A stretch of DNA of 64,000 bases from Brevibacillus porteri (GCF_003013475.1 NZ_PXZO01000002.1:186001-250000); one strand, 5' to 3'. Numbered from the stretch's first letter, positions 41,603 through 52,000 are shown. Numbers and translations: made by a program. The notes: generated from the sequence alone by a model not told the origin.

Positions 41603-44600
41603 TCAGGCATGCGCAAGTGTTTGCTCCGAAATAATTCGCCCACTCTCCATTTTCACTACCTGATCAGCAAGATGGAAGTAGCGATCGTCGTGTGTGATCG
41701 CAATTACACATTTGCCCTGTCTTTTCATTTCTGGCAGCAAGGATTCGTAAAAGAATTGACGATATTCTGGATCTTGGTCAGCAGCCCACTCGTCAAAGAG
41801 GAAAATCGGCCGATCTCTGACCAGACTGAGCATTAAGGCAAGACGCTTACGCTGCCCCGTAGACAGCTTCGTCGTGCTAAACGTTCCCGTTTCATCCACT
41901 TCTACTTTGTCAGCGATGCGAAGCACCTCTAAATGTTTGCTCACTTCTTCTTGCTTTGCTTGGTAATCGATTCCATACATCTTCTCAAACAGATAGAAAT
42001 CACTGAAAATCGCGGAGAAGAATTCGCAGCGTTGATCAGCGTTCACTTTTTGGCCGTTCATGAAAAACTCGCCCTCATCTTGCTCATACAATCCGGTAAT
42101 CAGCTTGGCAAACGTTGACTTCCCGCTACCGTTCCCACCAACAATGAAGACGATTTCCCCTTTTCGGCAGGAGAAGTCCAGCGGGCCTACGGAAAACTCT
42201 TCGCCCTCTTTGTTTTTGTATCGGAAACGCACCTGTTCAGTTGAAAATGTCTCAAAGTCTTGCGTGTTCCGCTCAGCCAAGCTTTCCTCTTCTCTTCTCG
42301 TTTCCACTGATAACGAATCAAGCAGCGCGTTCAATCTCTGCCAGCTGATCTTGATCCGAATCAGCTCCGGTACCGCATTCAAAATACCGTGAACGGGCCC
42401 TGTCATATACAGGAAGACAAACACATAACTAATCAGCATTTCTTTTTGCAGGGAAGGGAAGAGAACCGGGAATAAAAAGGCAACCGTACCGATTACCACG
42501 ACGAATAGCAATTCCCCAATCAAATACACGTTCACAAATTTAAATTGGCCCGCTGATTTCTTATGTCGATAGTCAGAGCAGCTTCTTTCCATGTCTTCTT
42601 CGAATTCTTTTCGTTGCGCCTGCGTTAGATACAGCTCCTTGAAGCCCCCGATCATATCGGTAATATAGGAGAAAAACACATTTTGGATGTCTCTGGTTTC
42701 CTCCCATACTTTGTTTGCAAAGCGACCTGCCAGCGTATACAAGCCTACCGCCACAAAAATGACAGCCAGACAAAACAAAAATCCGTATAGATCCAGCGAG
42801 CCTAGATAAATGAAGCAAAACACGAGTGTAACCGCACTAGTTAGTGCCACAACGACACTATTGGCGAACGTACTAATCGTTTCCGTATCATTATTTAACC
42901 CCGCATATATTTCACCGTTATCAAGTGTCTCGTACTTTTGATAAGGGGTCCGAAAAATTTTGCGGATCAGTTCCATTCTTTTTTCGTATACGATTTCATT
43001 TGTGATCACAATCAATCGGCTACGCATCATTTTCTCCCCGACGATATACAACAAGATACCCAGGAGAAAATACAGGAAAATGGATGCATGAAACTTATTT
43101 GTAGAAGTGAGCGCCAGATTGATCATAAAAATAATCAGCGCATTCCCAAATCCGCTGATCAGCCCCTGTATGACAATAGAGGTCATGGATGTTTCTTGCG
43201 ATTTCGGGAACAAGCGGGTGAGTGTGATGTAGACATTAAACAGAACGAGTCCTGCCACCAATGCGTACATAGCGTAAAAAATGGTGATGGGAAGCCAAAC
43301 CTCGATGAACGACCATGGTAAGCCCATAAAAAAAACATCTGGCAAGTAGTATAAGGCGGCTGTCAAAACACTTCCCATGACAACAAATGCAACGAAGGAT
43401 GCCAGACAGATTCGCCCTGCATTCGCGGCGAGTTTTCGTTCGCCTCGATAGACTTGCACGAAAATCTGCACGATCGCCCCACCAAGTACCAACAAAAGGA
43501 TACCAAGGATCACGAGAGAAATGCTTGCCATACGATCCGCTTGAAGATTGGTGTCAGACACGACTAAGGGAGCTTCTTTGCCTAGTACGAGATTGACGGC
43601 CCCCTCTGCGATAACAGATGCGTTCAACGAGTTGATATTGGTCAAAACGACGGCGCCCAGCTTTTCCTCTGGACGAAATACCATGTACGAAGAAAATGCA
43701 GGGTTATTGCCGCCATGCGAAATTTGCCCTCCACCATCCTGATAAATCATCCAGCCTGATGCATACGAAAAACCATCTCCAGCAGGAGCTACCGAACGAT
43801 CAGGAAGATGGGAAGCACGCACCAGCTCAGGACGAAATGCAGATGCCTCTAACCCCAACTGAATCTGCAACCATCGTTCCATATCGTTTAAATTGGAAAC
43901 GACATATCCGGCTGGCGTATTTCCACGATATTCCGGTGCATCATACACGCGTGGGGAAAATAGTTCGATTTTGTGCCCTCTTGCCATCTCCGCCACGGGT
44001 GCCTGTGCCTTCAAAAAGGTATGGGTTAGTCCCAATTTAGCAATGACTTGTTGCTGCACATACTGTTCATAGGCCTGTCCGGTAACTTTCTCGACCACAT
44101 AGCCCAGGATATCGTAGTTAATGGTGGCGTATTCATACTCGGTCCCCGGCTTGCGAACCAGTTCAGTATGATTGATCGCTCGCACGGTTTCTTCGATTGC
44201 ATTCTCACTGGAAGAAATAGGGATGGAGCCAATGCTTTCAAAAGGAATCCCACTGGTATGATACAGCAAATGCTTAATCAGGATCGGTTCCTGTTGTCCT
44301 TTATAGGTAACGCGAAACCACGGGATATAGCTCTGAACCGGATCGTCCAGCGAAAGTCGCTTTTGCTCGACAAGCTGGTGAACGGCTAGCGCCGTAAAGG
44401 CTTTGGAGTTCGATCCGATTTCAAACAAGGTGTCAGCAGTAACCCGCTCTTGCTTCTGGGTGTCAGAGAAACCAAACGATTGCTTGTAAATGGTTTTCCC
44501 CTCTTTGACGACCACAACAGCTGCACCCGGGATTTTTTCCGACTCCATGATTTTATTGACTAGCTGTTCGATTGCTGGTGCGATTTCGGTATCCTGTCGA

Positions 44601-44728
44601 ACGCTCGTTTCGGCGTACACGGGCATACTGCCGGAAAGTACGAGAACCAGACACATAAGCAAGAATCCTAGTTTTCGTCTCGACTCATCTATGATCTTTT
44701 GCAGAATGATCCACTCCTTTTTAGGCAC
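41603..44728 (-). CDS. ClbP-like serine peptidase fused to ABC exporter
   Basis: 1041 residues if read from the GTG at 44728. Order: signal peptide (about 18-40); serine peptidase of the class C beta-lactamase fold (about 45-385) with SNSK at 106-109, YAT at 200-202 and HGG at 338-340; three membrane helices (about 398-490); six-helix ABC membrane domain (about 505-800); ATPase with VGGNGSGKSTF, LSTGQRKRL and FLFDEWAADQD. Peptidase plus three helices is the ClbP/ZmaM/XcnG prodrug-peptidase layout, which removes an acyl-D-Asn leader outside the membrane. Here it is joined to a PvdE/SyrD-like peptide exporter. The only ribosome site (AAGGAG) lies inside this frame and points to an ATT (44707) or CTG (44704) start. 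Confidence 0.88.
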   Translation of the reverse strand: MPKKEWIILQKIIDESRRKLGFLLMCLVLVLSGSMPVYAETSVRQDTEIAPAIEQLVNKIMESEKIPGAAVVVVKEGKTIYKQSFGFSDTQKQERVTADTLFEIGSNSKAFTALAVHQLVEQKRLSLDDPVQSYIPWFRVTYKGQQEPILIKHLLYHTSGIPFESIGSIPISSSENAIEETVRAINHTELVRKPGTEYEYATINYDILGYVVEKVTGQAYEQYVQQQVIAKLGLTHTFLKAQAPVAEMARGHKIELFSPRVYDAPEYRGNTPAGYVVSNLNDMERWLQIQLGLEASAFRPELVRASHLPDRSVAPAGDGFSYASGWMIYQDGGGQISHGGNNPAFSSYMVFRPEEKLGAVVLTNINSLNASVIAEGAVNLVLGKEAPLVVSDTNLQADRMASISLVILGILLLVLGGAIVQIFVQVYRGERKLAANAGRICLASFVAFVVMGSVLTAALYYLPDVFFMGLPWSFIEVWLPITIFYAMYALVAGLVLFNVYITLTRLFPKSQETSMTSIVIQGLISGFGNALIIFMINLALTSTNKFHASIFLYFLLGILLYIVGEKMMRSRLIVITNEIVYEKRMELIRKIFRTPYQKYETLDNGEIYAGLNNDTETISTFANSVVVALTSAVTLVFCFIYLGSLDLYGFLFCLAVIFVAVGLYTLAGRFANKVWEETRDIQNVFFSYITDMIGGFKELYLTQAQRKEFEEDMERSCSDYRHKKSAGQFKFVNVYLIGELLFVVVIGTVAFLFPVLFPSLQKEMLISYVFVFLYMTGPVHGILNAVPELIRIKISWQRLNALLDSLSVETRREEESLAERNTQDFETFSTEQVRFRYKNKEGEEFSVGPLDFSCRKGEIVFIVGGNGSGKSTFAKLITGLYEQDEGEFFMNGQKVNADQRCEFFSAIFSDFYLFEKMYGIDYQAKQEEVSKHLEVLRIADKVEVDETGTFSTTKLSTGQRKRLALMLSLVRDRPIFLFDEWAADQDPEYRQFFYESLLPEMKRQGKCVIAITHDDRYFHLADQVVKMESGRIISEQTLAHA

Positions 44729-44780
44729 TGCGTCTGTGGGAAAGACCGCAACCAGTACGTGATGTAATTGGGATTGGATA

Positions 44781-44813
44781 GAAACCGTGGCGAATCAAAC
44801 TCGCCACGGTTTC
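44781..44813 (-). terminator. Long hairpin between the SbnI-like and exporter genes
   Basis: A 13-bp perfect stem, GAAACCGTGGCGA (44781-44793) with TCGCCACGGTTTC (44801-44813), 7-base loop. The U run is weak, so it may be a partial terminator or an mRNA stabiliser that lowers exporter expression. Confidence 0.6.
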
Positions 44814-44816
44814 CTA

Positions 44817-45587
44817 TTACGCATCGCACATATACACGGGTTTCGAGTAGAGGCGCAAGGTTTCTCTCCATTTTTTAACCAATCGCTCCCACTGTTCTAG
44901 CTCGATTTGCTCCTGTTTCAATAGGCTAATCGGGATACACAAGTTTAATAGACGCCCATCTATTTCAAAACGGGTAACACCCGCAGGCAAAACATGCCCT
45001 TCCGATACGATACGCTCCAATTCTGCCAGACTGATTGGCGGGAACCGTATCAAGGCGGCTCCTGTTTCCGGCCATTCGAGCATCCCTGTGGGCAGACGAT
45101 GCACCTGGTGGCTATAGTTGTAACTGTCCACTAATTGACGCCATAGCGTCATCCGCCACTCATCATCGTGCCGATTCTCATTTGGATACAGATAGAAGCG
45201 TTTCTTGTTCCCTATCTTCATTTCTGCCACAGGCGTTTCTCGTAAACGCTCTGTTTCCCATCGAAACACAGAATCTTGCTCCACTGATTGCAACCATGTA
45301 GCGACTGGCACAATATGATCCCACATATCCAAGTGAAAATCCTCATGCTCCACTACCTGTAAGGGGATATGTTTGCACCCAAGCGCTTGAAGAGCAAAGG
45401 TCCGATGTGCACCATCAATGATCAAATACTGGCCGTTTTGCATGAGAATCGCCAGCGGAGGATGGCGCAAAATCCCTTCCTCCTCAATGATCTGTCTGGT
45501 CTTGTGTAGTCGCTTGTATTCATGTGACTCGTGCAAACAAATTCGAGATGACTCTACCAGTTTTAGATTTGCCAGCACATCGTACAA
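44817..45587 (-). CDS. SbnI-like ParB/Srx-fold protein (free L-serine kinase)
   Basis: 256 residues, as long as staphylococcal SbnI (about 254). The ParB/sulfiredoxin-type core is YLIIDGAHRTFALQALGCKH after EEEGILRHPPLAILMQNGQ, followed by a helical C-terminal part. SbnI phosphorylates free L-serine with ATP to O-phospho-L-serine, the substrate of SbnA, and also acts as a haem-responsive regulator in S. aureus. Here it lies directly after sbnB-like and sbnA-like genes, completing the diaminopropionate route. It starts with TTG at 45587, 8 bases after GGAGG. The kinase role is inferred from family and context. Confidence 0.78.
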   Translation of the reverse strand: MYDVLANLKLVESSRICLHESHEYKRLHKTRQIIEEEGILRHPPLAILMQNGQYLIIDGAHRTFALQALGCKHIPLQVVEHEDFHLDMWDHIVPVATWLQSVEQDSVFRWETERLRETPVAEMKIGNKKRFYLYPNENRHDDEWRMTLWRQLVDSYNYSHQVHRLPTGMLEWPETGAALIRFPPISLAELERIVSEGHVLPAGVTRFEIDGRLLNLCIPISLLKQEQIELEQWERLVKKWRETLRLYSKPVYMCDA

Positions 45588-45602
45588 AATGGTAACCTCC
45601 AG

Positions 45603-46571
45603 TTAGTCTTGCAAGTGAGTTCCGATCCCCTGCGAGAGTGCTTGTTTGTAATAGTAGCCAGCAATGGCAATATCAAAAATCGCCATACCCATCGGATTAA
45701 ACATGATGGGCTCATCTTGTGGAAAGTCTTTCATCTGGTCAAGGCAGACGATATCTGTGATGGATTTGGTATCTTCTTTTTGCAACCCTCTCTCTAGATG
45801 CATGATCTCGATGTCCGTGTTCTCACGGCAAACTTCGATCCAGTCGTCTACGATAATGGAGCGGGTATAGTCGAGAATTTTTGGTGTAAAGTCGCGTAAC
45901 GACACATTTAACAACAAGGAATGACGTTTTGGTTGCTTGTCAATAAAACCATGCGGTGATACCGTGCACGTAATGAACACATCTGCTTCGCAATATGCTT
46001 CTTCCCACGTTTGCGCGATAACCGTTTTCTCTTTGATCTCAGCCGGAATATACTCCTGTTGGATACCTGCAATGTCATAGAGAACCACCTTGGTGATCTT
46101 CTCTCCTAATAAGGCCGTTACCATTTGCAGATGAAGTCTGCCAATCGGACCAAATCCGATAATTCCGACCGTTACATTTTGCAGGGGGCGTACTTGTTCG
46201 TAATGCTTGAGGAGAAGACCGGAAACAGAAGCAGTTCGAATGCCGCTGACCAGAGCCGTATTAATCGTTGCCACAGGCTTACCCGTTCTGGCTTCGTTCA
46301 GGATGGTAATCGAATGCGCGCGTTGGATACCCTCTTGGAGGTTTTTCGGGAAACTGGCAATCCACTTGATTCCCGCCATGTAGGTATCTCCGCCTACAAA
46401 TGCTGGCATGGCAATAATGCGGTTTGACATGTCATGATATCGCAAATAAGGTTTAATCGGCTGCGCATAATCTTCCTTTTGTAAGGCATGCACAGCATGT
46501 TCAATTACATCAATGGTTTCCTTCCAATTCTTGCCGATCTTTTCGATATCACTCGTGTTTAGATATAACAC
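45603..46571 (-). CDS. sbnB: SbnB-like N-(1-amino-1-carboxy-2-ethyl)glutamate dehydrogenase
   Basis: 322 residues of the ornithine cyclodeaminase/mu-crystallin family, SbnB branch, which oxidatively splits the SbnA product with NAD to L-2,3-diaminopropionate and 2-oxoglutarate. Seen are LNEARTGKPVATINTALVSG followed by IRTASVSG, the NAD turn VGIIGFGPIGRLHLQM, SLRDFTPKILDYTRSIIVDD, and MFNPMGMAIFDIAIAGYYY. The GTG at 46571 is chosen for length and the upstream GGGTGGG. The frame back to 46727 only mirrors the end of the sbnA-like gene. It lies between the SbnA- and SbnI-like genes. Confidence 0.88.
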   Translation of the reverse strand: MLYLNTSDIEKIGKNWKETIDVIEHAVHALQKEDYAQPIKPYLRYHDMSNRIIAMPAFVGGDTYMAGIKWIASFPKNLQEGIQRAHSITILNEARTGKPVATINTALVSGIRTASVSGLLLKHYEQVRPLQNVTVGIIGFGPIGRLHLQMVTALLGEKITKVVLYDIAGIQQEYIPAEIKEKTVIAQTWEEAYCEADVFITCTVSPHGFIDKQPKRHSLLLNVSLRDFTPKILDYTRSIIVDDWIEVCRENTDIEIMHLERGLQKEDTKSITDIVCLDQMKDFPQDEPIMFNPMGMAIFDIAIAGYYYKQALSQGIGTHLQD

Positions 46572-46617
46572 CGTGCATCCCACCCTGCTTATCGTAGTAG
46601 ATTTGATTAGACACTGC

Positions 46618-47586
46618 TTAATTGCCAACGAAAGAATGCTTTTGCTGGTGCAACCACTGAACCCATTCTTGGTTGTATACGGTATTGACATAGGGCATAC
46701 CGCCGTCAGGGCATAAAAAGACAACATTTGGCTTGACTACGTGCTTTTGATCTTTGAAATACTTTTCAATCGCCCAGTAGGAAGTTCCAGAAGATCCTCC
46801 AGCAAAAATGCCATGCTCAGCGTACAGCTGATAGCAAGCCTTGACTGTGTCCTCCTCCGAAACATGGACGACCTCATCAATAATCGCGGCCTTAAGTATG
46901 TCAGGCCGCATGCTCGATCCAATTCCCGGGATGTATCGTTTTTGCGGCTCTTGTCCAAAGATAACGGATCCTTCTGTATCGACAGCAATGATTTTGATGT
47001 CTGGAAAACGTTCTTTCAATCGCTGCGAAATTCCAGTAATCGTGCCGCCAGAGCTAACGCCGATAAAAGCATAGTCCAATGTCTCGAAGCTGTCTGCGAT
47101 CTCGGCTCCCAATCCGTAGTAATGGGCTCTGGCGCTATCCGGATTTCCGTACTGATTGGTCCAAAACGAGTTATTCGTCTCATTCAGCAGGCGATTGACC
47201 GTTTGGATGCGCGTTAGGAGAAATCCTCCTGTCTCGTCACGGTCCGTTACTTTTACGACCTCATGGGAAAATGCCCTGAGCAAGTTCTCGTAGACGGGAT
47301 TGATGTTTGGATCGATGACTGGAATAAATTTAATTCCGAGTCGCTTGCACAAAGTCGCCAATGCGATAGCAAAGTTTCCCGAAGAAGATTCAATTACAGT
47401 AGTTTCCTGCGTGATCTCTCCTCTTTTGATCGCCTCCTGTAATATGTAAAAGGCCGGCCTCACTTTTACACTTCCCATGAGGTTGTTGTATTCCAGTTTG
47501 CAAAACAGATTGATGTGCTCATGCTCAAGTTTGTTTAAAGGCGTTTTGCCAATCATGTGACTTATGGCCATCATTTTTGTTAGCAT
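46618..47586 (-). CDS. sbnA: SbnA-like N-(2-amino-2-carboxyethyl)-L-glutamate synthase
   Basis: 322 residues of the cysteine-synthase/fold-type II PLP family, SbnA branch, joining O-phospho-L-serine and L-glutamate. The PLP lysine is in LMGSVKVRPAFYIL, the substrate loop is IESSSGNFAIALATLCKRLG, and the cofactor phosphate loop is FIGVSSGGTITGISQRLKER. The late GIFAGGSSGTSYWAI is conserved. The GSVK-x-RPA context distinguishes SbnA-type enzymes from true cysteine synthases (usually PxxSxKDR). ATG at 47586 follows GAGTGAGGG. It feeds SbnB; the pair yields 2,3-diaminopropionate for the peptide. Confidence 0.88.
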   Translation of the reverse strand: MLTKMMAISHMIGKTPLNKLEHEHINLFCKLEYNNLMGSVKVRPAFYILQEAIKRGEITQETTVIESSSGNFAIALATLCKRLGIKFIPVIDPNINPVYENLLRAFSHEVVKVTDRDETGGFLLTRIQTVNRLLNETNNSFWTNQYGNPDSARAHYYGLGAEIADSFETLDYAFIGVSSGGTITGISQRLKERFPDIKIIAVDTEGSVIFGQEPQKRYIPGIGSSMRPDILKAAIIDEVVHVSEEDTVKACYQLYAEHGIFAGGSSGTSYWAIEKYFKDQKHVVKPNVVFLCPDGGMPYVNTVYNQEWVQWLHQQKHSFVGN

Positions 47587-47652
47587 ATTGAGCCCTCACT
47601 CCCGATTTTTCCCGTCTTCGTCCGATCGACTATATACATATTGGCCCTTCGA

Positions 47653-47889
47653 TCAGGCAGATTTTTCATCCATTTTTTGCTGGATGTAACCTGCCAAGGT
47701 TTTCATATCTTGAAAGTTTTCCAAATGGAGCATGTCATCATCGAATTCAATGCCAAACTCCTTTTCAACCTTTACGACCGACTTGATAAAGGTCAATGAA
47801 TCAATGTACTCCGTAAGTTCTCCGCTTTCGTTCACGTACTCAGAAAACAACCGGAGGAGCGTCTCGTATACTTCGTTTTCCCTTTCCAT
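47653..47889 (-). CDS. Discrete acyl carrier protein
   Basis: 78 residues, acidic, with the carrier motif YIDSLTFIKSVVKVEKEFGI. Ser31 in DSL is the expected phosphopantetheine site, and the following helix pattern fits ACPs, including the small type found beside BtrH (BtrI in butirosin). The start is the ATG at 47889, 6 bases after GGAGGG. It lies 25 bases after the free-standing BtrH-like gene, suggesting that the two work as a pair. Confidence 0.82.
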   Translation of the reverse strand: MERENEVYETLLRLFSEYVNESGELTEYIDSLTFIKSVVKVEKEFGIEFDDDMLHLENFQDMKTLAGYIQQKMDEKSA

Positions 47890-47914
47890 AGGAGTCCCTC
47901 CAAGTGGTAGATGC

Positions 47915-48958
47915 TTATACAACAACGCCAACTCGTTCCAGTACTTCTCTTGTTTTAACGACCGCTTCATATTCCTGCGTTTGTATGCTGCTGATTTTTT
48001 GGAGAACGCGATGAACCATGTCACTGCGATTACTGTCAAAAGCCTTAAGAATCATATTGGTCGTAATTTTCCATTGATGCCCGATACTGCGATACTGCTC
48101 GGCAAGTTCTCCGAAGTTTTGGTACTTCTCACTGATCACCTGCAGGGCATTCGCGTACATCGCTCGTGTTTGGGCCATGCTGATCAAGCTGTGGTTAAGG
48201 ATATCGAGATGATCGTCTGTAATCTCCACTCCGCTAGCGAGAAAAGCCTCTACGTCTTTGAGAAAAGGATCAAGCGATTTCAACCCAACCTCGACGTTGA
48301 CATCGTCGGGTACATCCAAGTCCCGCTTGATTTGACTTACTTCGCAACGACCCTCTAGTACGCTGAGATTGCACCTGACTGCTTCTATCAACTGATCGGG
48401 CGTCGGATGCAGGGAATCGGAAAGTACCAATTCAAATGAACGATTGTGGAGTGGATACCATTCACCTGTACCTGCATCCCGATAGGAAGAGTTACTAGCC
48501 TGTAAAAATTGCTCGATGGGCAACAGTCCTTTGTAGCGGTAGTAATCATCGACGATCAGAAGCTGGTTATCTTCTCTTCCTGTGACAATGATGCTATGCA
48601 TTTCTGGCAGGTCCTGATAATAAGGGTTGTACGGGAGTTCTGCCATATTGCAGAGGACGATTGTCGGTACCTCCCGTTCCAAACGATCTTGTATATTTGC
48701 CAAAAATAGGTCGTCTTCCGGTTCAGCCCGTCCTTCTACGCGGATATTGTGAATCCACTTCAACTCATCGACTGTTCTCATGTATTGACCGTTTATATCT
48801 CCATAAGGCGAATCCTGCGTTTTAAGATAGATGGCACCGCACTGCTTCCATGCTGTTTCCAAGGCGGAAAAGTTCAGGTATTTCAGAACCGTGTAGATAG
48901 AAGCACCGATGCAATCCAGGTTCGGATGCTTGCTCGGTTGAATCTCGGTGAGTGACAT
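47915..48958 (-). CDS. BtrH-like acyltransferase (papain-like fold), free-standing
   Basis: 347 residues. The N-terminal part (about 1-150) resembles the BtrH N-terminal domain, a cysteine-protease-like fold that in butirosin moves an acyl group from an ACP onto an amine. Candidate catalytic residues are Cys in HPNLDCIGASIYTVLKYL and His in LPEMHSIIVTGRE, with Asp in LLIVDDYYRYKG. The C-terminal half (about 200-347) is helical. ATG at 48958, 7 bases after GGAG. It may transfer an acyl chain from the adjacent ACP to an amine such as a polyamine. Substrates are inferred. Confidence 0.72.
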   Translation of the reverse strand: MSLTEIQPSKHPNLDCIGASIYTVLKYLNFSALETAWKQCGAIYLKTQDSPYGDINGQYMRTVDELKWIHNIRVEGRAEPEDDLFLANIQDRLEREVPTIVLCNMAELPYNPYYQDLPEMHSIIVTGREDNQLLIVDDYYRYKGLLPIEQFLQASNSSYRDAGTGEWYPLHNRSFELVLSDSLHPTPDQLIEAVRCNLSVLEGRCEVSQIKRDLDVPDDVNVEVGLKSLDPFLKDVEAFLASGVEITDDHLDILNHSLISMAQTRAMYANALQVISEKYQNFGELAEQYRSIGHQWKITTNMILKAFDSNRSDMVHRVLQKISSIQTQEYEAVVKTREVLERVGVVV

Positions 48959-49001
48959 GAGCACTCTCCTTCCTGTCTATCGTAATGGTAAACACATGCG
49001 A

Positions 49002-52000
49002 CTATCGGATATCCGAATCACGTTCTCGCAAGGCAAATACTTGTTGCAAAAATTGACTAGTGAGAGACCTCACCTTATCGACAGCAGCTTCCATATCGGA
49101 TCGCTTCAACATTTTTTCTTTGTATAAGCTAAGAGCATAGCGATTCACCACGTGATTGGATGCCTGCAAAATCTCCTCCGCCATTTCGCGTACAGACTGA
49201 TCCGCCTGTGGTATGTACCAGTCCACTAATGTTTCCATCCACAGTTCTTTCCCGCCTAATTGAACGTAGAGCTCGTTTAAATTGGCTTCATGAAAATAGT
49301 TGTCTGGCTGCTCCGTTAGTGACAGCAACAGCGTAAGCTCACGGCCAACTTGCTGTTTACTCTCGACCGCTTTTAGTAAACACAGCAACTCCTGTTCCGC
49401 GCTGGTACGCAAGATTGCTTCGTCATCTGTAACGCGATCGAGCACCATGATCAGCCGTGATTGCGGCTCTAAATTCGCATAAATCTCCTCAAGCGTTTGA
49501 TACGTGGTGGAAAATTTATCGTACTGGATTCGTTGAGCTTGCCCTCGAGTCAAATGATTGTGATTGATGATCGTATAAACCTGCTTGTCATGGTCATAGC
49601 CAGTGATAACAGTGAGATGATCGGTATGTTCCTTCTGGTATTGCGGCGTGTAAAAGGTGTAGTACTCGTCAAATGCAACCATTACGGGCTTGCCTTGATC
49701 CAACTGGTGTATGATCGACTCATGCAATTCATCCAGACGAGCGACAGGCACGAGTTTGACTCGATAGCCAAATTTGTAAAGCATCTCCTCATCCGACAAA
49801 TATCCCATAACCTCAGCATGCTCCCGATACGAATAGGGGTACCCCTCAGCATCAAGCTGATAGCCGCGCTTCAACCCGAGAAAAAGCTTAAAATACGGAA
49901 TCAGATGGGCATCCTGCTCCTCCATTAATAAAGCGAGACCGCGATCATAACAATTCCATTGACGCCAGGATAAATGACTGACATCGGCATATGAGCTGCG
50001 TTTGATTTGCGTACCATGCAATGATTTTGTGTTTCGTTGTTGAACCGTTTGGACTGCAGTAGCAGCTTCCTCTGCTTTCGCAACCTGTTCTTCTTCATAC
50101 CCAGCCACATCGAGATAGGCAGCAAAATCGGAAATCGTCAAATGGGTAAGAAGGTCTTGTACTTCTACTTCTCGGTTCATCCGCTTTGAGATTTCGCTGA
50201 TCATTCTAATCGCGATGATCGAGTCCCCGCCCAGCTCGTAAAAATTGTCATGGACATCTACTTCTTCAAGCCCCAGAACATATCCCCAAATGTGCGCCAG
50301 CTCTTGCTCTAAAACGGTGTAGGCATCCTGTTTTCTCCCACGTACCACCACGTTTGGGAGCTTTGCTTCTCCAGATTTTTGTGGTGCAACATTGTCTTTT
50401 TCTCTCCCGGCATCCTTGTCAAGAGAATGAAGGGAAGAGATGTCCAGCCAACAACGCTTACGCTCAAACGGATAAACAGGGAGGTGCACACGGCGTGGCT
50501 TTTTAAACGTATACATGGCACTCCAGCGTACATCTGCCCCACTCACATACAATTCGCCGAGCTCTTTCAGATCAGATAACTCTTTGCTCTGTGCCAATAA
50601 AAGCTTTTGCAAAAGTGCATTAGCTGCCTTATTCATCGCTTGTTGTTCTGCCTCAGTCAGTATCCCAGGCTCTCTATCCGCTTTTTCCTGCGAGATTACC
50701 TTGTGCCAGCCAAAGAAAATATCTGGTTCAGAAAGTGTTGTCCAGTCGCTCGCGCACAACTTGGAGATTTTTGCCGAAAAATCATCCATGTCCCTGCAAA
50801 TCAGCAGTAAGCGGTAGCCGTGGTGACTACGGCCCGTATTTGCCGTAAAGCTGAGACTTTCCAATGTCGGCAGTTCCTCCACAGGCTTGCTGGTCCACTT
50901 CTGAAAGCGGAGCAACAGGTTGAGCAAGCTCTCCTTGCTTTTAGCGGATAAAGCGATTGCCTGAAACCCTTCGTCTTGCTTGAGAGGCTGAATGAATGAT
51001 GCTTCCTCTACTACGAGGTGCACATTCGTTCCACTCATCCCAAACGAACTGATTCCAGCCCGTCGCACGCTTTGCTCTGGTTCCCACTCTGTCAATGTGT
51101 CATGGATGTAAATGGGAGATTGTTCAAAAGGAATCATCCGATTCGCGCGCTGAAAGTGCAAATGCGGAGGTATCTGCTTTTGTTTCAGAGACAGGATCAC
51201 CTTGAAAAGACCAGCCATACCTGCTACGTGGTCGGTATGACCGATGTTCGTCTTTACCGAGCCGATCCCGCAAAATTGGCGACGGTTTGTGTAGGGGCGA
51301 AACGCTCTCTCCAACCCGTCCATCTCCATAGGATCACCCAGCTTGGTGCCTATGCTGTGCACCTCGATATAGGAAAGGGTTTCGGGGTCAATCTGCGCGT
51401 CTTTCCATGCCTGCTGAATCACTTCGGCTTGTGCCAATGAATTTGGCGCCGTAAGCCCGAAAGAATGGCCGTCTTGATTGGCGGCGCTTCCCTTGATCAC
51501 GGCATAAATCGAATCCCCGTCTGCAAGAGCCTTTGCCAACGGTTTTAGCAAAACGGCGCCAACGCCTTCACCGACACCTGTACCGTCTGAATCATTGTCA
51601 AAAGGGCGAGTACGCCCAGATTGCGATAATATTCCCAAATCATTGCTTCCATCTTGTAAAGACAGCAAGATGAGCTTGACACCGCCGGCCAGCGCCATCT
51701 CACATTCTCCTCGACGAATCGCTTGGCATGCCAGATGAACGGCCATCAACGATGAGGAGCAGGACGTATCCACAAGCATGCTCGGACCTTTGAGATCCAA
51801 CAGGTAGGAGATGCGAGAAGCGATGACCGATTTCATATTGCCAATGATTGAGGTGGACAGCGCATCTGGTTCCAGCTCTCGAATCATTCGTCTATACTCT
51901 TCACCAAAATCACTGCTAAACCCCAGATATACACCTGTTCGGCTGCCAGCGAGCATCGTTCCACCATACCCCGCGTCCTCAATCGCCTCCCAGCATGTCA

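Noticed and set aside
44817-47586. A staphyloferrin-type siderophore cluster
   Set aside because: SbnA/B/I homologues are present, but no NIS synthetase, decarboxylase or siderophore receptor is seen; the neighbours are NRPS/PKS genes.
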